Below, piece by piece: positions 40,392 to 47,597 of a stretch of 64,000 nucleotides of DNA (positions are counted from its first letter, which is position 1; the number at the start of each line of letters is the position of its first letter). The stretch spans positions 124,001 to 188,000 of the forward strand of contig NZ_FYEA01000010.1 in NCBI RefSeq assembly GCF_900187605.1, written 5' to 3'. The position numbers and the translations under genes are program-made. This DNA comes from Pseudomonas sp. Irchel 3H7. GTDB taxonomy: Bacteria > Pseudomonadota > Gammaproteobacteria > Pseudomonadales > Pseudomonadaceae. A model generated the notes under the pieces. It had not been told where the DNA came from. It was given only the letters and a program-made list of their open reading frames with translations, and made no database searches.

Positions 40392-40832
40392 ATGAAACGC
40401 CAAACCCTTCTCGGCATCGCTTTCTCGGTTTTCGCCATTAACGCTTTTGCCGCCACTGCGGCACACACCCAGGTCGCTGAAGGCGGCTCGGACAAGCTGA
40501 TTGAAAGTCGTGTTGCCGAGGGCGGTTCCGATCGTCTGCTCGAACGTCGCGTTGCCGAAGGTGGCGCTGATCGTCTGCTTGAACGCCGTGTTGCCGAAGG
40601 TGGCGCTGATCGTCTGATCGAACGCCGCGTTGCCGAAGGCGGTTCCGATCGTCTGCTCGAACGCCGCGTTGCCGAAGGTGGTTCCGATCGCCTGCTCGAA
40701 CGCCGTGTTGCCGAAGGTGGTTCCGATCGTCTGATCGAACGCCGCGTTGCCGAAGGTGGTTCCGATCGCCTGCTCGAACGCCGTGTTGCCGAAGGTGGTT
40801 CCGATCGTCTGATCGAACGCCGCGTCGCTTAA
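40392..40832 (+). CDS. Exported protein made of 13-residue tandem repeats
   Basis: A 146-residue protein: signal peptide (about 20-21 residues, M-K-R-Q-T-L-L-G-I-A, ending FA), a short linker, nine units of 13 residues with consensus VAEGGSDRLLERR (L/I and S/A variants) and a V-A tail. Each unit has one likely helix (D-R-L-L-E-R-R) and a Gly turn (E-G-G), so a regular solenoid or elongated rod is possible. Charge alternates strongly (two acids, three Arg). No cysteines. GGAG lies 9 bases before the ATG and a strong terminator follows, so it is a complete single gene. I recall similar proteins loosely called phage infection protein in Pseudomonas, without a proven function. Confidence 0.8.
   Translation: MKRQTLLGIAFSVFAINAFAATAAHTQVAEGGSDKLIESRVAEGGSDRLLERRVAEGGADRLLERRVAEGGADRLIERRVAEGGSDRLLERRVAEGGSDRLLERRVAEGGSDRLIERRVAEGGSDRLLERRVAEGGSDRLIERRVA
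40473..40829 (+). repeat. 39-bp tandem repeats inside coding sequence
   Basis: Nine 39-bp units plus a partial. The last four form an exact 78-bp duplication: 40668-40745 equals 40746-40823. Earlier units carry scattered silent and A/S, L/I changes, so the end of the array is the youngest part. Confidence 0.95.
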
Positions 40833-40856
40833 CGCTGCGGCTTCATCACAATCGCA

Positions 40857-40888
40857 ATAAAAGCCCGGCCTGATCAGCCGGGCTTTTT
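40857..40888 (+). terminator. Rho-independent terminator
   Basis: AAAAGCCCGGC pairs with GCCGGGCTTTTT around a 7-base loop, 25 bases after the repeat-protein stop. Confidence 0.92.
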
Positions 40889-40979
40889 CACGTCCGCCGC
40901 CATCCATTCCCCGACTGGCCACCCACCGCCCATTGCGCATACCATGCGGGCACAACTCCAAAACAGACCTCGCCTGCCC

Positions 40980-42623
40980 ATGCTCAAAGCCAGTCTGCGT
41001 AGCCACCTCACCCTTTGGTTTGCCGGTTTATCTCTGCTGACACTGCTCAGCGTTGGCTTCTATGTCGGTCACATCGCCACGGAACAGATGAAGCAGGCCA
41101 GCGGCAATGCCTTGCTCAACACCGCGCGCTCGGCCGCATCGTTGCTGGGTGAACAACTGCGCGAACGCCAGTTGGAGGTTTATCTGCTCAGCCGCGCGCC
41201 GCATCTTGAGCGTGGCGATCTGGACAACCCGGCGATTCTGAAATCGATGCAACTGCGCACCCAGGCCCGCGCTGAGTATGCGTGGATGGGCGTCACCGAT
41301 GCCGAGGGCAAGGTGCATCAGGCCGTCAACGAGTTGCTGGTCGGTCAATCAGTGCAACAACGGCCGTGGTTCCAGGCCGGTTTACGCAGTGAGTACACCG
41401 GCGACCCTCACGAAGCGGTGTTACTGGCGAAATTGCTGCCGGGGCTGCCGAACGGTGAACCGCTGCGTTTCATCGATTTCGCCGCGCCGATCCATAACGC
41501 CGACGGTCAGGTGATTGGTGTCCTGGGCGCCCATGCACACTGGAGCTGGGTCACGCGCATTGTTGAGTCGGCGGCGTTTTCGCATAAAAACTCAATGCCG
41601 GATATCGAAGCGTTGATCATCGATCACGATGGCAAGATTCTCTATCCCGAAGCACTGATGGGCCAGCAACTGGCGGCGACTGATTCGAAGTTGCAGGGCT
41701 GGACCGCGGGTAACGGCTTCCTCACCAGCATGGTCACCGTCCCGACGCCATCGAGTACGGCGCTGTCGTGGTCGATTGCCGTGCGCCAGCCATTGGAAAC
41801 CGCGCTGCAACCGGCGCGCCTGCTGATGTACAAATTGCTGATACTGGGTGTCGTCGCAGCGGTGTTGTTCGGGCTGGTGGCCTACTATCTGGCGCTGTAC
41901 CTGAGCCGACCGATCGAACAACTCGCGCGCTCAGCCCGACAGGTGCAAAACCAGCAGCCCGGCGCACAATTCCCACTGCAGCACCCGGTGCTGGAAATTG
42001 CCCAGCTCGGGCAATCCATTGATGCAATGACGCAATCGCTGCTCGGTAAAGAGCGCGAACTGCAAGAGGCCAATGCCTCGCTGGAAGCCACCGTGGCACA
42101 ACGCACCGCAGCCCTGACACTGGCCAACGCCGAACTGCTGAATCTGGCGACCCACGATGCCTTGACCGGCGTATACAACCGTCGCCGTTTCGATGAGAAG
42201 CTCACCGAGTACACACTGCTGTTCCGCCGCACCGGACGCCCGTTTTCCCTGCTGCTGATCGATGCCGACCACTTCAAACGAATCAATGACACGCACGGTC
42301 ACGCGGTGGGGGATGAGGTACTACAGCAGTTGGCGCAACTGATTCAGAGCAGCTTGCGCACCACCGACTTCGTCGCCCGTTACGGCGGCGAAGAGTTCGC
42401 TGTGCTGTTGCCGGAAATCGCCAAACCCGACACCCCGGAAGTTGTCGCCGAGAAAATTCGCGCGGCGGTTGCCGAGGCCGATTTTCCTGTGGTCGGGAAT
42501 GTGACGGTGAGCATCGGCGTCGGCCTGGCGGATCCGGCCGACAACAGCCACAGTGCTCTGATCAAACGCGCTGATCAGCAGCTCTATCAAGCCAAAGCAG
42601 CGGGCCGTAACCAAGTGGCGTAA
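40980..42623 (+). CDS. Cache-HAMP-GGDEF diguanylate cyclase
   Basis: A 547-residue inner-membrane enzyme. Helix 1 (about 8-30) and helix 2 (about 285-305) bracket a large periplasmic double-Cache-like sensor (YAWMGVTDAEGKVHQAVNEL, RFIDFAAPIHNADGQVIGVL). HAMP, a coiled coil (KERELQEANASLEATVAQRT) and a GGDEF domain follow. The signature is GGEEF at 469-473 and RTTD five residues before it forms an inhibitory site, so it is predicted active and feedback-inhibited. The ligand is probably a small organic acid or amino acid, as for many Cache receptors. The start is the ATG giving a short cytoplasmic tail; the longer frame has 12 extra residues. Confidence 0.9.
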   Translation: MLKASLRSHLTLWFAGLSLLTLLSVGFYVGHIATEQMKQASGNALLNTARSAASLLGEQLRERQLEVYLLSRAPHLERGDLDNPAILKSMQLRTQARAEYAWMGVTDAEGKVHQAVNELLVGQSVQQRPWFQAGLRSEYTGDPHEAVLLAKLLPGLPNGEPLRFIDFAAPIHNADGQVIGVLGAHAHWSWVTRIVESAAFSHKNSMPDIEALIIDHDGKILYPEALMGQQLAATDSKLQGWTAGNGFLTSMVTVPTPSSTALSWSIAVRQPLETALQPARLLMYKLLILGVVAAVLFGLVAYYLALYLSRPIEQLARSARQVQNQQPGAQFPLQHPVLEIAQLGQSIDAMTQSLLGKERELQEANASLEATVAQRTAALTLANAELLNLATHDALTGVYNRRRFDEKLTEYTLLFRRTGRPFSLLLIDADHFKRINDTHGHAVGDEVLQQLAQLIQSSLRTTDFVARYGGEEFAVLLPEIAKPDTPEVVAEKIRAAVAEADFPVVGNVTVSIGVGLADPADNSHSALIKRADQQLYQAKAAGRNQVA

Positions 42624-42917
42624 TCAGGCCTTCTTCACTTCGCAAATCCCGTTGGCCTTGTTCTTCCCGGTGTAGGACACAGCAGGCGAACCATCGGGAT
42701 TGATACTCAGGGAAATGGTCACGCCCGCGCCTTTGGCTTCGAAGTAGTTGTCGTTGAATTTCTTCAACTGGCCTTCCTTGCCATTGATATAAATCGGGCC
42801 ACCCTCATCGGCGTGCACTTCGATCTTGCCCGGGCACGTAGCGTTGAGCAGGGGGATGCCAGCGTGGGCCAGTCCGGTGGCAAACAACAGCGGCGCTGCC
42901 AATAGCAAAGATTTCAT
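42624..42917 (-). CDS. Small secreted hypothetical protein
   Basis: A 97-residue protein with signal peptide (cut near AHA-GI). The mature part (CPGKIEVHADEGGPIYINGK, E-A-K-G-A-G-V-T-I-S-L-S-I-N-P-D-G) is beta-rich with two cysteines likely to form one disulfide. I recall conserved proteins of this type in gamma-proteobacteria but no function. Its stop is directly adjacent to the stop of the convergent cyclase gene. Confidence 0.75.
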   Translation of the reverse strand: MKSLLLAAPLLFATGLAHAGIPLLNATCPGKIEVHADEGGPIYINGKEGQLKKFNDNYFEAKGAGVTISLSINPDGSPAVSYTGKNKANGICEVKKA

Positions 42918-43058
42918 GGTGGGTTCCTTGAAGGCGGCAAAAACACCGAATAGCTTTTGCATGTCATTTTTCAATCAGGGACTTGGGTGCCCGGCATATC
43001 GCCCGAACACACCAACTTGAATCGCGAACAAGGCGTGGCCGTGACGGTTATGACCCCT

Positions 43059-43092
43059 GTGGGCTGCATTCCCACGCAGAGCATGGGAACAA
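43059..43092. repeat. Half copy of the gttcccacgct inverted repeat
   Basis: gggctgcattcccacgcaga followed by gcatgggaac matches one outer arm of the elements at 14000 and 21795, with one mismatch in the stem. The other half is missing, so it is a remnant. Confidence 0.7.
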
Positions 43093-43121
43093 TCAATCGC
43101 AGCCTGCGCCAGCTCCTGCCG

Positions 43122-43508
43122 TTATTGCGTGAAGGTCTGGAGGTATGCCAGCAGATTGTCGAGTTTCTCTTCGTCGCTCAGCCCCCAGAAAATCATCCGC
43201 GTACCCGGCACCACACCTTTCGGATCCTTCAGATAAGCGATAAGCGTCTCACGATCCCAAGTCACCCCCGAGTTCTTCATCGCATCGGAATACACGTAAT
43301 TCTCTGACGTCCCGGCAGGCCGACCAATGATGCCATTGAGCTGCGGGCCGAATCCGGGACGGGCCGATTCGCCGACCTGATGGCAGCCGCCGCACAAACG
43401 CGGGAAGATTTTCGCGCCGGCCTCGGGGTCGCCCGCGGCGTGGGAGAGCGTACTGAACAGGCTGGTGCCGAGCATCAGGGCGAGTGACAGTGCTGCGGTG
43501 TTTTTCAT
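43122..43508 (-). CDS. Class I cytochrome c
   Basis: A 128-residue exported monohaem cytochrome. The signal peptide ends near SHA-AG. The haem site is Cys39-x-x-Cys42-His43 (RLCGGCHQVG) and the axial Met is Met105 (PGTRMIFWG), with N-G-I-I-G-R-P-A-G and the closing helix DEEKLDNLLAYLQTF typical of cytochrome c2/c550. It moves electrons in the periplasm. The ATG (MKNTAALSLA) is preferred to a frame that adds 23 residues. No oxidase or dehydrogenase gene is next to it. Confidence 0.9.
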   Translation of the reverse strand: MKNTAALSLALMLGTSLFSTLSHAAGDPEAGAKIFPRLCGGCHQVGESARPGFGPQLNGIIGRPAGTSENYVYSDAMKNSGVTWDRETLIAYLKDPKGVVPGTRMIFWGLSDEEKLDNLLAYLQTFTQ

Positions 43509-43560
43509 CGAGGGTTCCGGGTCGGTCTGCATCGGGCGGCGCAAGGGTAGCATTTTGTTT

Positions 43561-44907
43561 TTACCGGTAAGCGCCAACGACCTTTCTGATTCTAATCAAT
43601 GCGTGACGCAACACGTCCATGTCCACCGAGCCTAATGCCAGACGAATCGCATGCGGCGCATGGCCCGACACCGAAAACGGCTCGGCGGTGGTGACGGAAA
43701 TCTGTTCGTGCATCAGCTCGACGACAATCTGATCGGCGCGCACATCCTCCGGCAACGGTAGCCACAAAAAATACGACGCCGGATGGCCAAGGCTCGGCAG
43801 TCCTTTCAACACTTCGGCCGCCAGCGCCTGACGCGCCTTGGCGTCGTTGCGCTTCTGTTCCTCCAGCAGCGTCACCGTGCCGTCATCGAGCCAGCCACAG
43901 GCGATGGCAGTCATGATGCCCGGCGTATTCCAGGTCGTGGCGCGAATGATGCGTTCCAGCGCCGGCACGGTCTCTGTCGGTGCAGCGATGAAACCGACGC
44001 GCAGGCCCGTGGCGATGTTTTTCGACAGGCCCGACACGTACACCGTGCGCTCCGGCGCCAGATCGATCAACGTACGCGGTGGGTTGTCCACCAGAAATGC
44101 GTAGGCTGCGTCCTCAATGATCGTCAGATCATGCTGACGGGCAATCGCCACCAACTGCTCGCGCTGCGCCGGAGGCATCACCCAGCCCAGCGGATTGTGC
44201 AACGTCGGCATGCTGTACACGGCGCGCACCGAGCGGCTGCGACAGAGTTTGTCCAGCGCGGCGAGATCCGGCCCATGCTCGTTGAATGCAATCGCCACGA
44301 CCTCCAGGTGCAGCGCTTCGGCCAGCACCTTGAACCCGGAATAGGTCAGCGCATCGGCGGCAATCACATCACCGGGTTTGAGCAGCGCCATCAGCGTCAC
44401 CGCAAGACCTTGCTGGGCGCCGTTGACGATCAGCACTTGCTCGGCCTCGACCTGCACGCCGCGCGTCAGCAGATGCCGAGCGACGGACGCACGCTCGTGG
44501 GTACGACCGGCGTGCGGCTGGTAGCGCAGCAACGCCTCCAGATCACCCGACAACGCCAGTTGGCGCAACGCGCTGCGCAACAAATCGGCCTGACCGGGCA
44601 GCGACGGGTAGTTGAAGTTAAGGTCGATCATGCCGACCGCCACCTGTTTCTGATCGATGCCCTGCCCCGGCGACAGCGAGGTTTCGCGGACAAACGTGCC
44701 GCGCCCGGTCTCGCCGCTGACCAGGCCCATCGCCTCCAGCTCCGCGTACACCCGCGAGGCCGTGACCAGCGCTAACCCTTCTTGAGCCGCTAATTGCCGA
44801 TGAGTCGGCAACCGCGTACCCGGCGGCAATTGGCCCGAGCGAATGTCTGCGGCAAAGGCGTCAACCAGTGTCTTGTAGCGCGAACGGGGCATGCCGGATG
44901 TATCCAT
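43561..44907 (-). CDS. MocR/GntR-type regulator with aminotransferase domain
   Basis: A 448-residue PLP-dependent regulator. An N-terminal GntR winged helix (about 1-75, LPPGTRLPTHRQLAAQEGLA, L-V-T-A-S-R-V-Y-A-E-L) joins a fold-type I aminotransferase domain with the PLP lysine in VYVSGLSKNIATGLRVGFIA. Such proteins sense PLP, amino acids or gamma-aminobutyrate and activate the divergent gene. The divergent neighbour is an EamA exporter whose start is only about 75 bases away, the probable target. The start is at MDTSGMPRSRYKTLVDAF; five codons on is another ATG. Confidence 0.88.
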   Translation of the reverse strand: MDTSGMPRSRYKTLVDAFAADIRSGQLPPGTRLPTHRQLAAQEGLALVTASRVYAELEAMGLVSGETGRGTFVRETSLSPGQGIDQKQVAVGMIDLNFNYPSLPGQADLLRSALRQLALSGDLEALLRYQPHAGRTHERASVARHLLTRGVQVEAEQVLIVNGAQQGLAVTLMALLKPGDVIAADALTYSGFKVLAEALHLEVVAIAFNEHGPDLAALDKLCRSRSVRAVYSMPTLHNPLGWVMPPAQREQLVAIARQHDLTIIEDAAYAFLVDNPPRTLIDLAPERTVYVSGLSKNIATGLRVGFIAAPTETVPALERIIRATTWNTPGIMTAIACGWLDDGTVTLLEEQKRNDAKARQALAAEVLKGLPSLGHPASYFLWLPLPEDVRADQIVVELMHEQISVTTAEPFSVSGHAPHAIRLALGSVDMDVLRHALIRIRKVVGAYR

Positions 44908-44981
44908 GACAATTTTTTGATTGTGCTGATTCTCAGCTCTAGCATGACCGCAACGCAACCCACTTCTGAGCGTGAACGGTG

Positions 44982-45875
44982 ATGGAACGGACCTCGAATC
45001 TGACGACCCCGGCACTGGAAAAAACCAGCGGCTGGATCAACGGTTTTATCGGCGTGGTGATTTTCAGCGGTTCACTGCCGGCCACGCGTGTGGCGGTGCT
45101 GGAGTTCGATCCGGTGTTTCTCACCGTGGTCCGCGCCGCCATCGCCGGGGTGTTGGCGGTGGCGCTGTTGTGGTTGTTTCGCGAACGGCGCCCGGCGCGC
45201 AATCAGTGGCTGTCGCTGTTGATAGTCGCGATGGGCGTGGTGCTCGGCTTCCCGCTGCTGACCGCCCTGGCGCTGCAACACGTGACGTCAGCACATTCGA
45301 TTGTGTTTGTCGGATTACTGCCACTGGCCACGGCGATTTTTGCCGTGCTGCGCGGCGGTGAGCGGCCGCGACCGGTGTTCTGGATTTTCTCGATTCTCGG
45401 CAGCGCTTTGGTCGTCGGGTTCGCCCTGGCACAAGGTCTGACGGCCTCGCCCACCGGTGACCTGCTGATGCTCGCCGCCATTCTGGCCTGCGGCCTCGGC
45501 TATGCCGAAGGCGCGAAGCTGTCGCGCACCCTCGGTGGCTGGCAGGTGATTTGCTGGGCGCTGGTGCTGTCGCTACCGCTCATGGCGGTGTTGAGTCTGT
45601 GCTTGGCGCCCGCCTCGTTCAGCACGATCAGTCTGTCGGCGTGGCTTTGCCTGGGCTACGTGTCGCTGTTCAGCATGCTGATCGGTTTTGTGTTCTGGTA
45701 TCGCGGCCTGGCCCAGGGCGGGATTGCCGCGGTCGGTCAGTTGCAATTGCTCCAACCGTTTTTCGGCTTGGCGTTGGCGGCGACGCTGCTGCATGAACAC
45801 GTCAGCATCGGCATGCTCGCGGTGACGCTGGGCGTGATTCTGTGCGTGGCCGGGGCGAAGAAATTCGCCAAATGA
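44982..45875 (+). CDS. EamA/DMT family transporter
   Basis: A 297-residue, 10-helix drug/metabolite exporter with two EamA repeats (GFIGVVIFSGSLPATRVAVL, F-D-P-V-F-L-T-V-V-R-A-A-I-A-G-V, and YVSLFSMLIGFVFWYRGLAQ, GGIAAVGQLQLLQPFFGLAL). Members export amino acids or their analogues. Its promoter region is shared with the MocR gene, which fits induction by an amine or amino acid. A GTG one codon before the ATG is possible. Confidence 0.88.
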   Translation: MERTSNLTTPALEKTSGWINGFIGVVIFSGSLPATRVAVLEFDPVFLTVVRAAIAGVLAVALLWLFRERRPARNQWLSLLIVAMGVVLGFPLLTALALQHVTSAHSIVFVGLLPLATAIFAVLRGGERPRPVFWIFSILGSALVVGFALAQGLTASPTGDLLMLAAILACGLGYAEGAKLSRTLGGWQVICWALVLSLPLMAVLSLCLAPASFSTISLSAWLCLGYVSLFSMLIGFVFWYRGLAQGGIAAVGQLQLLQPFFGLALAATLLHEHVSIGMLAVTLGVILCVAGAKKFAK

Positions 45876-45878
45876 TCC

Positions 45879-46694
45879 TCAGGCGCCCGCCTTCCACTCG
45901 CGCGGGCTGAGCCCGGTCTTGCGCCGAAACGCCCGGGCTAGCGCCGAGGGGCTTTCGTAACCGACCTCCTCGGCAATCAGCGCAATCGGCTTGCCTTCGC
46001 GCAAGCGTTTCTGCGCCAGGCTGACGCGCCAGCTCAGCAGATAATCGGCCGGTGTCTGCCCGACGACCCGGCGAAACTGCTCGGCAAACCCGGCGCGGGA
46101 CAGGTTGGCGACAGCGGCCAGATCCGCCACGCTCCACGGTTTTTGCGGTTGCTCGTGCATCAGGTTCAAGGCGCGCGAAAGACGCGGATCAGCTAGCCCG
46201 GAGATCATCCCCGGTTGTTGCTCGCGGCTGCTGATCAAGTGCCGCAACAGCAGAATCACCAGCAGTTCGAACAGGCGATCCATCACCGCCACCCGCCCGC
46301 AATGCCCTTCGAAGGCTTCCTTGAACAGCCATTCCACGGTGCTGCCCAATTCCGGGATGTCCGTCAGCTTCAGCACCAAATAATCCGGCAGTGCCGCCGC
46401 CAGTGCATTGCCGGAGCCGCCGTCAAACGTCAGCGTGGCGCAGACCACTCGGGTGTCCATCGCCTCGTCGGCGAACATGCGATGGGCAAAGGGCCGGGGG
46501 AAGAAGATCAGCGACGGTTCACAGAGACGAATTTCACGCTCACTGCCCGGCTTGAGCAGCAACTCACCGGCCTGCAACAAATGCACATGGCCGCATGGCT
46601 CGCCGTCGTGAACGCTGAGGCCGCAAAACGTGCCGCTGTGAAAGGTCCCGGCAGACACGCCGAAATGGCTGAGCAACGTGGAAAGGCGATCCAT
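45879..46694 (-). CDS. AraC-family transcriptional regulator with cupin domain
   Basis: A 271-residue regulator with an N-terminal cupin_6-type domain (about 1-150) and a C-terminal AraC double helix-turn-helix (WSVADLAAVANLSRAGFAEQ, FRRVVGQTPADYLLSWRVSL, IAEEVGYESPSALARAFRRK). Divergent from a carboxymuconolactone-decarboxylase-family gene, its likely target. The ATG at MDRLSTLLSHFGVS is preferred to a frame 37 residues longer. It ends 3 bases from the EamA gene, convergently. Confidence 0.88.
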   Translation of the reverse strand: MDRLSTLLSHFGVSAGTFHSGTFCGLSVHDGEPCGHVHLLQAGELLLKPGSEREIRLCEPSLIFFPRPFAHRMFADEAMDTRVVCATLTFDGGSGNALAAALPDYLVLKLTDIPELGSTVEWLFKEAFEGHCGRVAVMDRLFELLVILLLRHLISSREQQPGMISGLADPRLSRALNLMHEQPQKPWSVADLAAVANLSRAGFAEQFRRVVGQTPADYLLSWRVSLAQKRLREGKPIALIAEEVGYESPSALARAFRRKTGLSPREWKAGA

Positions 46695-46825
46695 GGACGA
46701 CTCCAAGGGTAAGTCTGGACGATCTGCCGCATATCCTCGACGATTTGCCGCCAATCCACCAGCCCGGTTCCATAACATGACCTCCATCCCCGGCGCACTT
46801 CGCACCGGACTTTCGGAGAATCACC

Positions 46826-47344
46826 ATGAGCCGCATCCACGCTATCAGCCTCGAAACCGCCGCCGACGCCAGCCGCCCAGTGCTGGAAGGCGTGAAAAAG
46901 AAAATCGGTTTCCTGCCCAACGTGTTCACCACCCTGGCGAAAGCGCCAGTGGCCCTCGAAACCTACGTGCAAGCCTCGGCAATCCTCGGCAAGACTTCGC
47001 TGAGCGCCCAGGAAAAAGAAGCCGTTTACCTCGCCACCTCGCAGGTCAACGGTTGCGATTACTGCCTGGCGGCGCACACTTTGTTTGCCGGCAAGGCCGG
47101 GCTCTCGGCGCAGGACATCGTCGCCGCACGTCAGGGCGAACTCAACGCCTACGCCACCCTCGCCCGTCAGTTGACCGAAAGCCGCGGCCATTTGAGTGAC
47201 GAACAGATCGCCGCCGCCCGCACTGCCGGTATCGACGATGTGAAGATCATTGAAGTGATTGCACTGGTGGCCGTGCAGAGCCTGACCAACTACCTGAACA
47301 ACGCGGCGCTGACGGATATCGATTTCCCGGCCATCGATGCCTGA
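46826..47344 (+). CDS. Carboxymuconolactone decarboxylase family (AhpD-like) protein
   Basis: A 172-residue all-helical protein with Cys77-x-x-Cys80 and His84 in VNGCDYCLAAHTLF, the AhpD active-site pattern that gives thiol peroxidase or disulfide-reductase activity. It therefore looks like an antioxidant enzyme and not a true decarboxylase. A GGAG ribosome site precedes the ATG. Under inferred control of the divergent AraC gene. A REP pair follows its stop, then the hybrid kinase. Confidence 0.88.
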   Translation: MSRIHAISLETAADASRPVLEGVKKKIGFLPNVFTTLAKAPVALETYVQASAILGKTSLSAQEKEAVYLATSQVNGCDYCLAAHTLFAGKAGLSAQDIVAARQGELNAYATLARQLTESRGHLSDEQIAAARTAGIDDVKIIEVIALVAVQSLTNYLNNAALTDIDFPAIDA

Positions 47345-47361
47345 TCAAAACCTGACAAACA

Positions 47362-47458
47362 CTGTGGCGAGGGCGCTTGCTCCCGCCGGAATGCGCAGCA
47401 GCCCCTCAATATTTTGTGGGGCGTCTCGTCTCCGGCGGGAGCCGGCGCCCTTGTCACA
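47362..47458. repeat. REP pair (gggagc family)
   Basis: actgtggcgagggcgcttgc-tcccgccgg faces ccggcgggagccggcgccct-tgtcaca across about 35 bases. A longer reading frame of the following kinase runs through it, which is one reason to reject that longer start. Confidence 0.85.
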
Positions 47459-47597
47459 AATCGTTTTGTCTCACGCATCGTGCAATGATGTGCGCAGACC
47501 TGAAAAAACAGTTTCACTGCGAGCGGGCGTGCTGAAACCAAACACCGCGCGCAAAGGTCTTTCTTCACACGCAGATGCCCGGAAAGACACGATTCCC

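Noticed and set aside
40473..40829. CRISPR-like array
   Set aside because: The 39-bp units are contiguous, in frame and without spacers; they code for a repeat protein.
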